From Crocosphaera sp. (GTDB taxonomy: Bacteria > Cyanobacteriota > Cyanobacteriia > Cyanobacteriales > Microcystaceae): a DNA stretch of 64,000 nucleotides. The DNA lies in assembly GCF_030064895.1 (NCBI RefSeq), contig NZ_JASJEB010000008.1:1-64000 (forward strand), read 5' to 3'. The position numbers were made by a program, and so were the translations under genes. How positions within the stretch are numbered: the first letter of the stretch is position 1; each line of letters starts with the position of its first letter. This document shows, one piece after another, positions 33,334 to 41,904 of the stretch. The notes beneath the pieces are model-generated. The model was not told where the DNA came from. It searched no databases and was given only the letters and a program-made list of their open reading frames with translations.

Positions 33334-33821
33334 TAAAGGATCAATCTTTCTAAACCCATTCTTTTCCCCACACACGCCTCTATAATTGTTCTCTCAAACG
33401 CTATCCCTTGTGGCAATTCTGCATAAGGACTGGTTAATGGACTTTTTAATACGTCCAGATAAGTATTATTGGTTAACCTCAGTTTAGCTAATAGGGTTGT
33501 TAGCTCTGGGTTATGCTGTACCAACTCAATCCTAAACCCAAACTTGATCGCATTTCCCCCTAACATGGGATCGGTTTTTATATCAATATTATCGTGGATA
33601 ATGCACTCAATCCCACCAGGTACTTTCATACGCCACTGATTGTTGATCAAATCCTTGCTGCGTCTGTAAATGGCTGGTATGGTGACATTTGTGTTTTTGG
33701 TAAATTCTAGAGTTCCCAATAAGTTCTCGCTTTCTTGGGAACCTTGTAGTATCTGTGTAACTTTTCCTTGCAAGGTACTTAACCATCTATCTATGTCTGC
33801 TTGTTGGATCGAGTAAGACAT
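33333..33821 (-). CDS. Tail completion/terminator-like protein
   Basis: The protein has 162 residues, placed between connector genes and the tail tube gene. It contains ITIPAIYRRSK-type strands and AIKFGFRIELVQHNPE. The role is inferred from position. Confidence 0.5.
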   Translation of the reverse strand: MSYSIQQADIDRWLSTLQGKVTQILQGSQESENLLGTLEFTKNTNVTIPAIYRRSKDLINNQWRMKVPGGIECIIHDNIDIKTDPMLGGNAIKFGFRIELVQHNPELTTLLAKLRLTNNTYLDVLKSPLTSPYAELPQGIAFERTIIEACVGKRMGLERLIL

Positions 33822-34168
33822 TAATTGGACTGTTTATCTTTAGAGGGAATACTTGGGACTGACAAGGTTAATAATTGTTGAGCAATATCACTTAACCCTA
33901 TTTGAAGTTTAGCGAAAGTTTCTTCTGGATTGTTTCCTTTTGTCGCAAACATAGATTCTTCCGTTAATTTTAATTCAAAAGCTTTTTTATTTCCAAATAC
34001 AATAAAACCTTGATACTCCTTAATAGAAACTTGTGATCCGTCGAAAACTATAACGGCGCGATATTTACTAATTAACGGAATGTCATATATAAAAGTAGGC
34101 TCAAAGGCTGATACACCATAGCTTTTGAATTGAGCTAAAAATGAAAGATGTTCAACTGGAATTAGCAT
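33821..34168 (-). CDS. Hypothetical structural-region protein
   Basis: The protein has 115 residues, beta-rich first half (FIYDIPLISKYRAVIVFDG). Its stop touches the next gene. Not recognised. Confidence 0.55.
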   Translation of the reverse strand: MLIPVEHLSFLAQFKSYGVSAFEPTFIYDIPLISKYRAVIVFDGSQVSIKEYQGFIVFGNKKAFELKLTEESMFATKGNNPEETFAKLQIGLSDIAQQLLTLSVPSIPSKDKQSN

Positions 34169-34186
34169 ATTTATTTCTTTTAGTAG

Positions 34187-34208
34187 TGGCCACCAATCTT
34201 GGTGGCCA
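34187..34208. terminator. Hairpin in the structural operon
   Basis: Perfect 9-bp stem TGGCCACCA / TGGTGGCCA with a 4-nt loop between the 34216 and 33821 genes. No U-run on the leftward side. It may reduce expression or protect mRNA ends. Confidence 0.55.
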
Positions 34209-34215
34209 AGATATT

Positions 34216-34425
34216 CTAAACAGAAGGGGGGTTAACGTTCTGTACTTGAGGATGTCCCATGCCAGCCAATTTGGCTTCTAAGTAATCACTAGGAAACTCG
34301 CGACCATCGTGAGTTAATTCAAAAGTAGCTTGACGATAGAATTCTTGAGCTAACTGTTGACCAGCTAAAGTATTTTGAGTGTTTTGGTTGTAAACTACTG
34401 CGATGTTAGGATCTAGACCTTCCAT
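34216..34425 (-). CDS. Small structural-region protein
   Basis: The protein has 69 residues, MEGLDPNIAVVYNQNTQ and HDGREFPSDYLEAKLAGMG. It lies 3 nt after the preceding gene. Not recognised. Confidence 0.55.
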   Translation of the reverse strand: MEGLDPNIAVVYNQNTQNTLAGQQLAQEFYRQATFELTHDGREFPSDYLEAKLAGMGHPQVQNVNPPSV

Positions 34426-34428
34426 TTT

Positions 34429-34689
34429 TTAATCCTTAAATAAAGTTTGCGCTTTAGCCCAAAGATCGAGTTTGTTCTTTATGGATGCTTGTACGATTTT
34501 TCTCCGAATCTTTATTACAGAATCAAAAATAGACTGTAGTTGCTCTATTGTTGTATCACCTTCTAACTGGGTTCTTAGAGACACAGTTAACTGTTTTAAA
34601 TCACTAGAAGTAGCAAGAGAGGACTCATTATCTAGAGCTAAAAGTTCGGACAGAATCTGATCGCGCAGTGCATCTTTAGAATTACTCAT
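34429..34689 (-). CDS. Small helical protein
   Basis: The protein has 86 residues, helical, ending LWAKAQTLFKD. It is the first gene after an operator at 34729. Not recognised. Confidence 0.55.
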   Translation of the reverse strand: MSNSKDALRDQILSELLALDNESSLATSSDLKQLTVSLRTQLEGDTTIEQLQSIFDSVIKIRRKIVQASIKNKLDLWAKAQTLFKD

Positions 34690-34728
34690 GAAATTGGGCT
34701 TTTGAAAGCAAGTCTATCTTAGCACCAT

Positions 34729-34742
34729 ACATATCTGTGTGT
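34729..34742. promoter_or_regulatory. Operator before 34689
   Basis: ACA-TATCTGTG-TGT, between the end of the 34754 gene and the start of 34689. Confidence 0.6.
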
Positions 34743-34753
34743 ACAATGATAAG

Positions 34754-35020
34754 TTATTCTTGTTTCGAGTAATACTCAATTGCTTTGCCGTCTCTAAAGA
34801 CGACAGTATCAGGAATCTCTGGAAAATAAGGATCAAAAAGCACTGAGTCACTTTTTTCTTCCAGCTCACAATCTAGCAAAAAAGCATTAAGTTCAAACAA
34901 CTTATCCTTGGCAATATCAAGCGTACAAACAATTAATCTTAAGGGGACAGATAGAAAAAGAATTAGTACCCCCAAAACCATCGTTAACGGAGTTAAACAA
35001 AGTCCAAAAAAAAATTTCAT
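34754..35020 (-). CDS. Small membrane protein in the head-tail region
   Basis: The protein has 88 residues. Hydrophobic N-terminus (FFFGLCLTPLTMVLGVLILF) with a second short stretch, then a polar acidic tail. The start overlaps the connector stop by 4 nt. A membrane protein in a structural operon is unusual; holin function is possible but unsupported. Confidence 0.6.
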   Translation of the reverse strand: MKFFFGLCLTPLTMVLGVLILFLSVPLRLIVCTLDIAKDKLFELNAFLLDCELEEKSDSVLFDPYFPEIPDTVVFRDGKAIEYYSKQE

Positions 35021-35688
35021 AAGATTACGGGTCTGTACTTCACGAAAGATAAAAACAACTCATCGGGAATTGTTCCTGGTAGAACCTTGTCTGATGACTC
35101 AACCTCAAATTCCCGAAAAGGAACTTTTAGACGCTTGTTGCCTTTGTAGGGCATTGAATTATTGCCTTCAATATAAGAAAGAATCTTACCAGCCGCAGCC
35201 TTTAATTGATTTATTTCAAATGTGTTTTGAGTGAAATCTAAGCCCGACGAATAGGTCAACTCACACTCACTGGTGTAATGTCGCCCGAAATGTCCTCTTG
35301 TCCCTAGAAAACCGTAACTGAACTGGCGATAAAAATTTTTATTAAAGTTTAATCGCCCGTCGATATCTAGGGTATAAGCGTCGTCCTCGACTGTGACCCA
35401 ATCCCCAATCGATATGACATTCCTAGAAAAGTCCATGATATTACCCAGTCGGACTTTGATTACTGGAGTCGGTTCGGTAAGAACTGGAGTATGGCTAAAA
35501 TAAACAGTTTGGGCTTTTATATTTACATCTTTTCTCTCTTGAAATTCCGTTACTTCAAGAGGTCGGTTAGCCCCTTTTCCCGACTCGATTATGGACTGGA
35601 CAAAAAGCAAGGCACTATTAAGGGCATCCCCTGTTAACGTTACATCAGGGGCGTAGGTATTCGCGTCAGCAGGGGTTAGAATAGCCAT
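35017..35688 (-). CDS. Head-tail connector, putative
   Basis: The protein has 223 residues, just after the capsid gene cluster. MAILTPADANTYAPD and a C-terminal PYKGNKRLKVPFRE fit adaptor-like proteins downstream of capsid genes. Inference by position and style. Confidence 0.55.
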   Translation of the reverse strand: MAILTPADANTYAPDVTLTGDALNSALLFVQSIIESGKGANRPLEVTEFQERKDVNIKAQTVYFSHTPVLTEPTPVIKVRLGNIMDFSRNVISIGDWVTVEDDAYTLDIDGRLNFNKNFYRQFSYGFLGTRGHFGRHYTSECELTYSSGLDFTQNTFEINQLKAAAGKILSYIEGNNSMPYKGNKRLKVPFREFEVESSDKVLPGTIPDELFLSFVKYRPVIL

Positions 35689-35691
35689 TTA

Positions 35692-35904
35692 TTATTTAAA
35701 GGAACAGGATTTGTCCCCCTCGGGGCAAAAAGGATTGCCATATAGATCGGTTCGGTGCTTAGATCCACACTTGGGGCAAAGAAGTGTGTTCTCGGGAAGT
35801 TTCATTTCTTTTGCGGCTCCAGCAACCACCCTTTGGTAGTAGTCTTCTTTAGGCTTTGGTGTAGTTTTAGAGGATGTCTTAGGCGTAATAGTTGTTTCTG
35901 TCAT
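35692..35904 (-). CDS. Small zinc-ribbon protein
   Basis: The protein has 70 residues. CPKCGSKHRTDLYG then FCPEGDKSC provides four Cys for a zinc ribbon. The N-terminus is Thr/Lys-rich. It lies 5 nt after the capsid gene. Confidence 0.6.
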   Translation of the reverse strand: MTETTITPKTSSKTTPKPKEDYYQRVVAGAAKEMKLPENTLLCPKCGSKHRTDLYGNPFCPEGDKSCSFK

Positions 35905-35909
35905 AATAA

Positions 35910-37697
35910 TTAAGCTGCAAAATCTAATGTTCTAAGTTCAAGCACACGAAGTTGTTGGGGAACAGTGGACGTATCACTGTATCCACTGGGGTCAACGTCT
36001 AAAGCGGTAAAAGCTTCCGTGGAGAGCCAAATAACATCTGATTTACGTTGATAATTGGTTATTTCGTGCTGGCGTAGTTCCATCGGATCGCCGATACCGC
36101 GTCCAATGGTTTGATCACCAAAGGCGTAGGAAGTTCTGGTCAGGGTAGAACCAAGTCCAGAGCCAAGGGTAACATTTTGTACACCTTCTGTCCCGGCTGC
36201 CCCAATTGCAAAAGCGTTTTGAACAAATATATGAAATCCGTAATACTTTCCTTGATAACCTGACACTTTTCCTGTATCACCAGGGGGAATTACAGTAGGA
36301 TTCAGAATATTGGTCAAGTCCATTAAGGAGTTATGGTTAGGAGCTTCCCACTGCCCGTCTAAACTTAGCTGGAATTGTGCCAAAGCGGTAGGATGTAAAA
36401 CTAAACCGTAACAATTGTCTGGGTAAGGTTGGATTTGGAGTATATCCATGTATGCGCGAAGGCTGATCAAGAAGTTTCTTGTTATAGTCCCGTTGCTTCC
36501 CGTGTCAATATCGGTTGCAGTAGTAGTAACCACCCCGTTGTTATTATAAACCACCCGAGAAGTTGGGGCCCAAAGTGAGCGAATCTTTAGGTCTTCAAAT
36601 TGACAATAATTAAATCGTACGTTCCTATTGATAATAGATATTAAATCTATTAACGAATAACTGGTGACAAAACTGGTCGTGCGGATAGGCTTAATATTCG
36701 TACCAACTTTACCCATACCCCTTTCTTTGAGTATGGACGATACTACTCCCGTTTGTACGGGATCATAGTCATCTTGGATGGCTACGAATGCCCCACCCCC
36801 ACTTAAATCCCAGTCAGTGGGGTCTGTTGAAGATGCTTGATAAGCCGCTCTTGGGATCTGAATCGTATCCCCCTCGGATTTCGTGAAATTAATCTGAGTC
36901 GTTGGAAACTGCCAGAAAATATGTCCCGGTCGGTGAGTCTCCCTCATAAGGGGACTTAGCTTATCCAAGAACCCTCCAACCACATCACTGATTGTGGTTG
37001 CCGCTTTAACTATTCCTAAACCTCCAGATTTTTGACCACAAAGAAGCCCATTCTTCTTCATGCTTTTTTCAAGCTCTTCTAAGTAAACCACTCTATTTTT
37101 TGCGATAAAGGCATCAAGCTGAGTTGTGTCATGGGAATCGCTGATAGAACCCTTTAAATTGTTTTTACTAATCCGAGAAGAGGAAATCATATCCTCGACA
37201 TCCCTTAAGATACCAGTAGCCTTCTCGGCATCATGAGCAATCTGTGTGTTGAAATTGATACCTTTTTCCACAGAGTTTGGATTACCAGTTAATTTAAACA
37301 AATCCTCTAGTCTGCTATTAGCTTCAGTAGTGGTCTCAAGCTCTTCTTTAAGCTTGGTGGTACGCTCTTCCCATGCTTGATTAGTTTTTTCTAAAGCATC
37401 TTTGTGCGCTTTTTCTAAACTTTCTAGTTTGGATTCATAGGACTTAATCTCTTGTTGGTGGTCACCTTTGAGCTTATCAATGGCACTGTCAACCATTGTT
37501 TTGACCAAACCCAAGATGTCACTTTGATTTAAAGACGGGGTGGGTGATTCCGATCTGGGTTCTGTTTGCTCTAATGACTTTTTTGACTCGTTCACCTTGA
37601 GTGCTTCTTCTTCTTCCGGGGAGTCAGGGGTAGGAGTTTGCTTTTTTTCTTTTGTGATAGTTAATTTCTTAACTTCTGCTATAACATTTTTAGCCAT
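35910..37697 (-). CDS. Major capsid protein, HK97-like, with N-terminal scaffold
   Basis: The protein has 595 residues from ATG 37697; an upstream extension to 37799 would run through the operators. The first ~200 residues are charged and coiled coil (KLESLEKAHKDALEK), a delta/scaffold type removed by the protease. The capsid part has QFPTTQINFTKSEGDTIQIP, ADIDTGSNGT-like loops and a C-terminal RQHEITNYQRKSDVIWLSTE. HK97 fold is inferred from layout. Confidence 0.8.
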   Translation of the reverse strand: MAKNVIAEVKKLTITKEKKQTPTPDSPEEEEALKVNESKKSLEQTEPRSESPTPSLNQSDILGLVKTMVDSAIDKLKGDHQQEIKSYESKLESLEKAHKDALEKTNQAWEERTTKLKEELETTTEANSRLEDLFKLTGNPNSVEKGINFNTQIAHDAEKATGILRDVEDMISSSRISKNNLKGSISDSHDTTQLDAFIAKNRVVYLEELEKSMKKNGLLCGQKSGGLGIVKAATTISDVVGGFLDKLSPLMRETHRPGHIFWQFPTTQINFTKSEGDTIQIPRAAYQASSTDPTDWDLSGGGAFVAIQDDYDPVQTGVVSSILKERGMGKVGTNIKPIRTTSFVTSYSLIDLISIINRNVRFNYCQFEDLKIRSLWAPTSRVVYNNNGVVTTTATDIDTGSNGTITRNFLISLRAYMDILQIQPYPDNCYGLVLHPTALAQFQLSLDGQWEAPNHNSLMDLTNILNPTVIPPGDTGKVSGYQGKYYGFHIFVQNAFAIGAAGTEGVQNVTLGSGLGSTLTRTSYAFGDQTIGRGIGDPMELRQHEITNYQRKSDVIWLSTEAFTALDVDPSGYSDTSTVPQQLRVLELRTLDFAA

Positions 37698-37734
37698 AAA
37701 AAATAACCATTTTGATCTCTCCCTACATAATACA

Positions 37735-37748
37735 ACAGATTTATCTGT
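37735..37748. promoter_or_regulatory. Operator, capsid side
   Basis: ACA-GATTTATC-TGT. On the minus strand TATTAT lies next to it as a capsid-gene -10. Confidence 0.65.
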
Positions 37749-37754
37749 ACAAAT

Positions 37755-37773
37755 ACAATTCTGTGTGTATAAT
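37755..37773 (+). promoter_or_regulatory. Operator-promoter of the 37842 gene
   Basis: ACA-ATTCTGTG-TGT runs into TATAAT (37768-37773). The two operators at 37735 and 37755 form a divergent pair. Confidence 0.7.
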
Positions 37774-37783
37774 ATGAAAAAGC

Positions 37784-37838
37784 CCTGCACCATTTGCACT
37801 GGTCAGGGAATGGTAAACGACTAACACAGAGAGTCATC
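37784..37838 (+). promoter_or_regulatory. Structured 5' leader of the 37842 gene
   Basis: First hairpin: CCCTG-CA-CCA ... TGG-T-CAGGG. Second: GACT...AGTC just before the ATG. Same layout as the leader at 4129. Confidence 0.45.
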
Positions 37839-37841
37839 TAC

Positions 37842-38540
37842 ATGAATAATTCTATCTCAAGAGCAATAAGAGTTCAAATCAAGATAGGTGAGATAACCGT
37901 AAATGCCTATCGATTACCTGACGGTCGAGACGTACTGGCAGGTAGGAATGTAACCGATTGTGTAAGCATATCCAACCATAAAGACCTGGGGCGTAAGCTA
38001 GGGGTGAAATCCTTGAAAGCTTTACCTAATGCCGATTTGAGCCTGGGGCAAGTCAAGGCAGATTCAGGTGAGACATTTATCCCTGTTGCCTTGGAAGATG
38101 CGGTAACTTATTGGACTATTTTGTCTGGACAAGGCAACAAAAAGGCAGCAGCGTTACTAGGTGCGTTAGCAATAGAAGCTTTAAAAAGACGGGTTGACCA
38201 CAGGCTTGGAACGATTAAGGAAGAGGAAGAGTACGAAGCTTATACGGATATGGTTTGTACTCGCTTAATGGCAAGAAAGGCATGGACTGATACACTTCGA
38301 GATCACCACATGAAACTTTATGGAACCAGTCCAACGCCAGAACAGTACAAAGATTGGACGGTAACAGTCAACCTTGCTTTGTTCAACCAGAAGCACTTTA
38401 ATTGCGATCGCACAGAAAATATGACCCCCGATCAACAACGATTGATCATTGACTTTGAGCGAACCGCTACAAGGATGACCAGTAAATACCCCACAGCTAC
38501 CCCTGGTAAGATCATCGAAAAAGCTTTACTAACTTTCTAA
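37842..38540 (+). CDS. Cyanophage antirepressor-like protein
   Basis: The protein has 232 residues from ATG 37842. VNAYRLPDGRDVLAGRNV, RKLGVKSLKALPN and AALLGALAIEALKRRVDH recall the 4181 protein. The C-terminal helical half (MVCTRLMARKAWTDTLRDHH) is unique. Regulatory role inferred. Confidence 0.6.
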   Translation: MNNSISRAIRVQIKIGEITVNAYRLPDGRDVLAGRNVTDCVSISNHKDLGRKLGVKSLKALPNADLSLGQVKADSGETFIPVALEDAVTYWTILSGQGNKKAAALLGALAIEALKRRVDHRLGTIKEEEEYEAYTDMVCTRLMARKAWTDTLRDHHMKLYGTSPTPEQYKDWTVTVNLALFNQKHFNCDRTENMTPDQQRLIIDFERTATRMTSKYPTATPGKIIEKALLTF

Positions 38541-38542
38541 AC

Positions 38543-38559
38543 ACACACACATACCTGCA
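38543..38559. promoter_or_regulatory. Near-match operator before the nblA-like operon
   Basis: ACACACACATACCTGCAAG followed by TATTATG; the right half is degenerate (CAA). Confidence 0.4.
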
Positions 38560-38565
38560 AGTATT

Positions 38566-38802
38566 ATGACACTAACCCAAGAATACCAACGCAACTCTAC
38601 ATCCGTTTGTCCATTAGAAGAATTAAAAGAGGGAGACGCTTTCTATGTAGGCAAAGGAACCCCTGCCGTTAGGTGGACCGTTCTAAAGTCAATCAGCGAA
38701 ACAGGAAATGTGGTAGCTATATCTTTGTCAGGAAACATTTGGAAATTCAACAAAAAGATTCTCAGAAATAAACCAGTTCACAAGGTGATTACCAATGACT
38801 GA
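38566..38802 (+). CDS. Small hypothetical protein
   Basis: The protein has 78 residues, beta-rich SH3-like pattern (GDAFYVGKGTPAVRWTVLK, VVAISLSGNIWKF). It overlaps the NblA-like gene by 8 nt. Confidence 0.6.
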   Translation: MTLTQEYQRNSTSVCPLEELKEGDAFYVGKGTPAVRWTVLKSISETGNVVAISLSGNIWKFNKKILRNKPVHKVITND

Positions 38803-38947
38803 ATTAACACTAGCACAACAGTTTGAGATGCAACGGATACGTAACGCAACTAAGACAATGACTAAAAAACAAGCAGTAGATTTATTGGTACAGGCAACCC
38901 GTCTATTAACAATCAAAAATAATGTAATTAGGAGTTTAGGTAAATGA
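38795..38947 (+). CDS. nblA: NblA-like phycobilisome degradation protein
   Basis: The protein has 50 residues. The pattern ELTLAQQFEMQ, then MTKKQAVDLLVQATRLL and IKNNVIRSLGK fits NblA/Ycf18: an LTLEQQF-type first helix and an EQA-x-x-LL second helix. NblA binds phycobilisomes and the Clp protease, causing antenna breakdown. Freshwater cyanophage Ma-LMM01 also carries nblA. The family call is by pattern only; the protein is at the short end of the family. Confidence 0.72.
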   Translation: MTELTLAQQFEMQRIRNATKTMTKKQAVDLLVQATRLLTIKNNVIRSLGK

Positions 38948-39123
38948 TTTATTCTATTCAACTGAATTTATTTGAACAAAAAACAGATACAAAAGAAAAG
39001 CCTTGGATTGTATCCATAGGGACAAAACCTTGGGACGATTCCGCTAACCAACTAACATCATTTTCTTTGTTGGGGGACAAATTATTCTCAACACAACAGG
39101 AAATAGCATTACTTAATGGATAA
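38944..39123 (+). CDS. Small protein with N-terminal QLNLF motif
   Basis: The protein has 59 residues, MIYSIQLNLFEQK at the N-terminus, then PWIVSIGTKPWDDS. QLNLF fits the sliding-clamp motif. It overlaps the NblA-like gene by ATGA. A clamp-binding peptide is possible. Confidence 0.55.
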   Translation: MIYSIQLNLFEQKTDTKEKPWIVSIGTKPWDDSANQLTSFSLLGDKLFSTQQEIALLNG

Positions 39124-39265
39124 CAATGTGTTTTCGGACTTAGCTTATGGAATGTTGCTGTTTGTTATCTGTAGAACAAGACTTGAAGATGGCACTCATT
39201 TAAGTAATTATTTGGAGTCACTTAATAGACAAGGAGCAACTTTCATTGCTTCCAAGAAATCTTAG
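39116..39265 (+). CDS. Small hypothetical protein
   Basis: The protein has 49 residues, MDNNVFSDLAYGMLLFVICR and a polar tail. It overlaps the preceding gene by 8 nt. Confidence 0.5.
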   Translation: MDNNVFSDLAYGMLLFVICRTRLEDGTHLSNYLESLNRQGATFIASKKS

Positions 39266-39286
39266 ACATCACCTATGAGGACTAAC

Positions 39287-39850
39287 ATGAAAGAACAACT
39301 TTATCGGCACTACGAAAGCAATTATCTTTACAAAATTACCGATGAGTCTATTGATACAGACTCAGGTGAACCTCGCATCACCTATAAAAATGTAAATCAC
39401 CAAAACGCAAGAAACTTAAACTGCACAAAATCATATTTTTTCGAGGTATTTGAAAATGGGGTTTCGAGATTTGCTCCGATTTTCCCAGAAAAAGAAATAG
39501 CGAATCAAAAGCTATTTAATTCTGTTCATGATGCGGTCGTTAAAGACATTGAGGATTTGATGGCAAAAGTTGATGTGTTAGCTGCACCACTTGAAGACGA
39601 AAGCCTTTACACAGAAGAAATGGCAACAGCTATTCACCTTAAAAGGCTTGTCGGAACTACCACGAGCATTAAAGAAGACTTGCTAGAAAGAAGAAAAAAA
39701 GGAATAGAAACCTATGGGAAACACCTAACGCCCTTCAATGATCGCAATGCCTTGCAGGATGCTTATGAAGAAAAGTTAGACGAATTGTGTTATCAGAAGC
39801 AGGATCTAATGGAAAAAGAACAACGCAGGAAGATTCAGGAATCGCTGTAA
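39287..39850 (+). CDS. Hypothetical helical protein
   Basis: The protein has 187 residues from ATG 39287 (GAGG 5 nt upstream; ATG 39275 is an alternative). The C-terminal part GIETYGKHLTPFNDRNALQD then AYEEKLDELCYQKQ resembles a helical domain seen in phage nucleotide-metabolism neighbourhoods. Function unknown; lies just before dcd. Confidence 0.55.
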   Translation: MKEQLYRHYESNYLYKITDESIDTDSGEPRITYKNVNHQNARNLNCTKSYFFEVFENGVSRFAPIFPEKEIANQKLFNSVHDAVVKDIEDLMAKVDVLAAPLEDESLYTEEMATAIHLKRLVGTTTSIKEDLLERRKKGIETYGKHLTPFNDRNALQDAYEEKLDELCYQKQDLMEKEQRRKIQESL

Positions 39851-39877
39851 ATACTTCACTGAATAAAGGACAAACAA

Positions 39878-40462
39878 ATGCTACTAAAAAATGACAGATG
39901 GATTAGGCAAAACGCTTCAGAAGGCATGATCAAACCCTTTAAGGGTAAAATTATAGACCTAGAAAAATGGAGAAAAATTATTTCTTATGGAACAAGTAGT
40001 TATGGATATGATATTAGGCTATCCCCAAAAGAGTTCAGAGTATTCAGACATATTCCGGGAAAAGTTTTAGATCCAAAAAGCTTTGATACAAATCATCTAG
40101 AAAAAGTTGAATTAAACAAAGAAGAAGACGACAAGTATTTTATCCTCCCAGGCAACTCCTATGGCTTAGGCGTTTCCTTAGAACACATAAATATTCCTGA
40201 CAATATTACTGTTATTTGTATTGGAAAAAGCACTTATGCGCGTTCAGGAATAATTGCCAATGTCACGCCTGGGGAGGCTGGCTGGTCAGGACATTTAACT
40301 TTAGAGTTTTCCAATAGTTCCCCGTCTGATTGTAGAATTTACGCCAACGAGGGTATTGTCCAGCTATTATTTTTCGAGGGTGAACCCTGCGAAACAACCT
40401 ATGGTGATCGTAAGGGTAAGTATCAAGGGCAAACGGAAGAAGTTACCTTACCCAGGGTCTAA
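39878..40462 (+). CDS. dcd: dCTP deaminase
   Basis: The protein has 194 residues. Motifs: GTSSYGYDIRL, GKSTYARSGI with the catalytic Arg/Ser region, and TPGEAGWSGHLTLE with the catalytic Glu. It turns dCTP into dUTP to raise thymidylate supply during phage replication. Its end overlaps the convergent protease stop by 4 nt. Confidence 0.92.
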   Translation: MLLKNDRWIRQNASEGMIKPFKGKIIDLEKWRKIISYGTSSYGYDIRLSPKEFRVFRHIPGKVLDPKSFDTNHLEKVELNKEEDDKYFILPGNSYGLGVSLEHINIPDNITVICIGKSTYARSGIIANVTPGEAGWSGHLTLEFSNSSPSDCRIYANEGIVQLLFFEGEPCETTYGDRKGKYQGQTEEVTLPRV

Positions 40463-41199
40463 CATAAGACCTCAACCATTTGCTGATTAATGACCCTCGC
40501 TTGTTTACAGTCACCAGCCGTTACCAGGGATAGCTCTACGGAGCTATCCCATCCGTGTTCTATAAAGTAGGGGGCAATCCGCCACTTTTCTTCTGGAGGT
40601 ACATCATCAGCATACCAAGCTAAAAACATCTGTGTGGGCATATAGTGGGGGCATCTTTCGTCACGAAACTTAACCATTTCCGTTTTTGTGCTACATAACG
40701 GACAATAATAATCAAGATTGGCTTTACCACCTATACTTACGTCACTGTTTCGCTGATACCTTAGCTGTGAATGGATAGGATGGGAGTCTTCCACAGCAGC
40801 GTAAAGAGTAACTTGATAATATCCCTCGCGCATCAGTATTTTACGGTCGTACTCATTGTTTGATTTTTGTAAGAGATAGTCCATCATAGCATTGTCCACT
40901 GTGGGATAATGCCATAATTCAGCATCAAAAATCATGCCCATGCTATTGTGAGAGTTACCCCATGTGTGATCAAGTAGCAAATCCTGCCCACCTTGACCAT
41001 AAGAGGCTGTAATAAGCTCTAGCGTCTCTAGAGACCATTTACCATTTGAGCCGTGAATTAGATTATTGGAAGCAGCAATAGGGACTACTATTAACTCTTC
41101 CAAGGCATAGTCAGGTTGATTGATGGGCTTTAATTTATTGATTTTTTCTAGTTGCTCTGACGATGGGTTGTACCGTTTTAGAGACTCAAGTAGATCCAT
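40459..41199 (-). CDS. Prohead protease-like protein
   Basis: The protein has 246 residues. A His in LLLDHTWGN and the Ser region RNSDVSIGGKA fit the Ser-His prohead protease pattern. A Cys4-like CPLC ... CPH segment (about 170-190) is unusual. It would cut the capsid scaffold domain. It lies about 3 kb beyond the capsid gene. Confidence 0.7.
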   Translation of the reverse strand: MDLLESLKRYNPSSEQLEKINKLKPINQPDYALEELIVVPIAASNNLIHGSNGKWSLETLELITASYGQGGQDLLLDHTWGNSHNSMGMIFDAELWHYPTVDNAMMDYLLQKSNNEYDRKILMREGYYQVTLYAAVEDSHPIHSQLRYQRNSDVSIGGKANLDYYCPLCSTKTEMVKFRDERCPHYMPTQMFLAWYADDVPPEEKWRIAPYFIEHGWDSSVELSLVTAGDCKQARVINQQMVEVLC

Positions 41200-41214
41200 G
41201 GGATTTTATTTTAA

Positions 41215-41898
41215 TTATACAGTTCTGCCTGTTATGTTAGATGAATTTGCTGTACGTTCCTGTTCAAAAACTTCTATTTGAGCTTTAAGGATTTTATTCT
41301 CAAGTTTTAGCTCCTCAACTTTCTTTTCTAGTGACGCGACTTTATCCTTGTAGTAACTACCAGAGTTACGAGCAAACTTCTGATCAAATAAAATCTTTAC
41401 GCCTTTTTCTATTTGTGCTGGACTCGGGGTTTCTGTTAAACAATAAGAAGTGATAGTTTCCCATTTTTCTCTAACTTTTTCAACTTGTTCTAAGTCGCAA
41501 GTAACCCCTTGTCTAATCTGTTCCGATAAATTATTATTAAGTTTGTTTATACGACGACGTGCGTTAGGAGTGGGACTGGCTATAACCTTCATCCTTAAAC
41601 CTTTTAATTCATTGAAGGCGTAAGTTCCTGGCTCTATTCCTAGTAAAAGTTCGAGATTAACACAGTTAATCATTGCCTGGAAATAGGTTTGAGTATAAAA
41701 CTTTTCTGACTTTAGATTTTCGTTAAAAAACTTATTAAAATGCTTGTAACCACATACTAAATGCCCACCACTTTCAATAAATTCTATTATTAAATTAGCT
41801 TTTTGTTTTCTACCTTTCCTATCAATAGTAGAAACTTTACTCAAAGTATTTAATTGTCGCTCGACTGCCTCTTGGTTGATTTTAATCTGGTTACGCAT
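41215..41898 (-). CDS. Hypothetical DNA-binding-like protein with coiled coil
   Basis: The protein has 227 residues. Basic helical body (KGRKQKANLIIEFIESGG, TPNARRRINKLNNNL) and a C-terminal coiled coil (KVASLEKKVEELKLENKIL). Its last codons (GRTV, stop) lie in an operator. Possibly another regulator. Confidence 0.5.
   Translation of the reverse strand: MRNQIKINQEAVERQLNTLSKVSTIDRKGRKQKANLIIEFIESGGHLVCGYKHFNKFFNENLKSEKFYTQTYFQAMINCVNLELLLGIEPGTYAFNELKGLRMKVIASPTPNARRRINKLNNNLSEQIRQGVTCDLEQVEKVREKWETITSYCLTETPSPAQIEKGVKILFDQKFARNSGSYYKDKVASLEKKVEELKLENKILKAQIEVFEQERTANSSNITGRTV
41219..41232. promoter_or_regulatory. Operator at the 41215 stop codon
   Basis: ACA-GTTCTGCC-TGT, overlapping the last codons of the 41215 gene and preceding the protease gene start at 41199. 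Confidence 0.6.
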
Positions 41899-41904
41899 GA
41901 TTAT

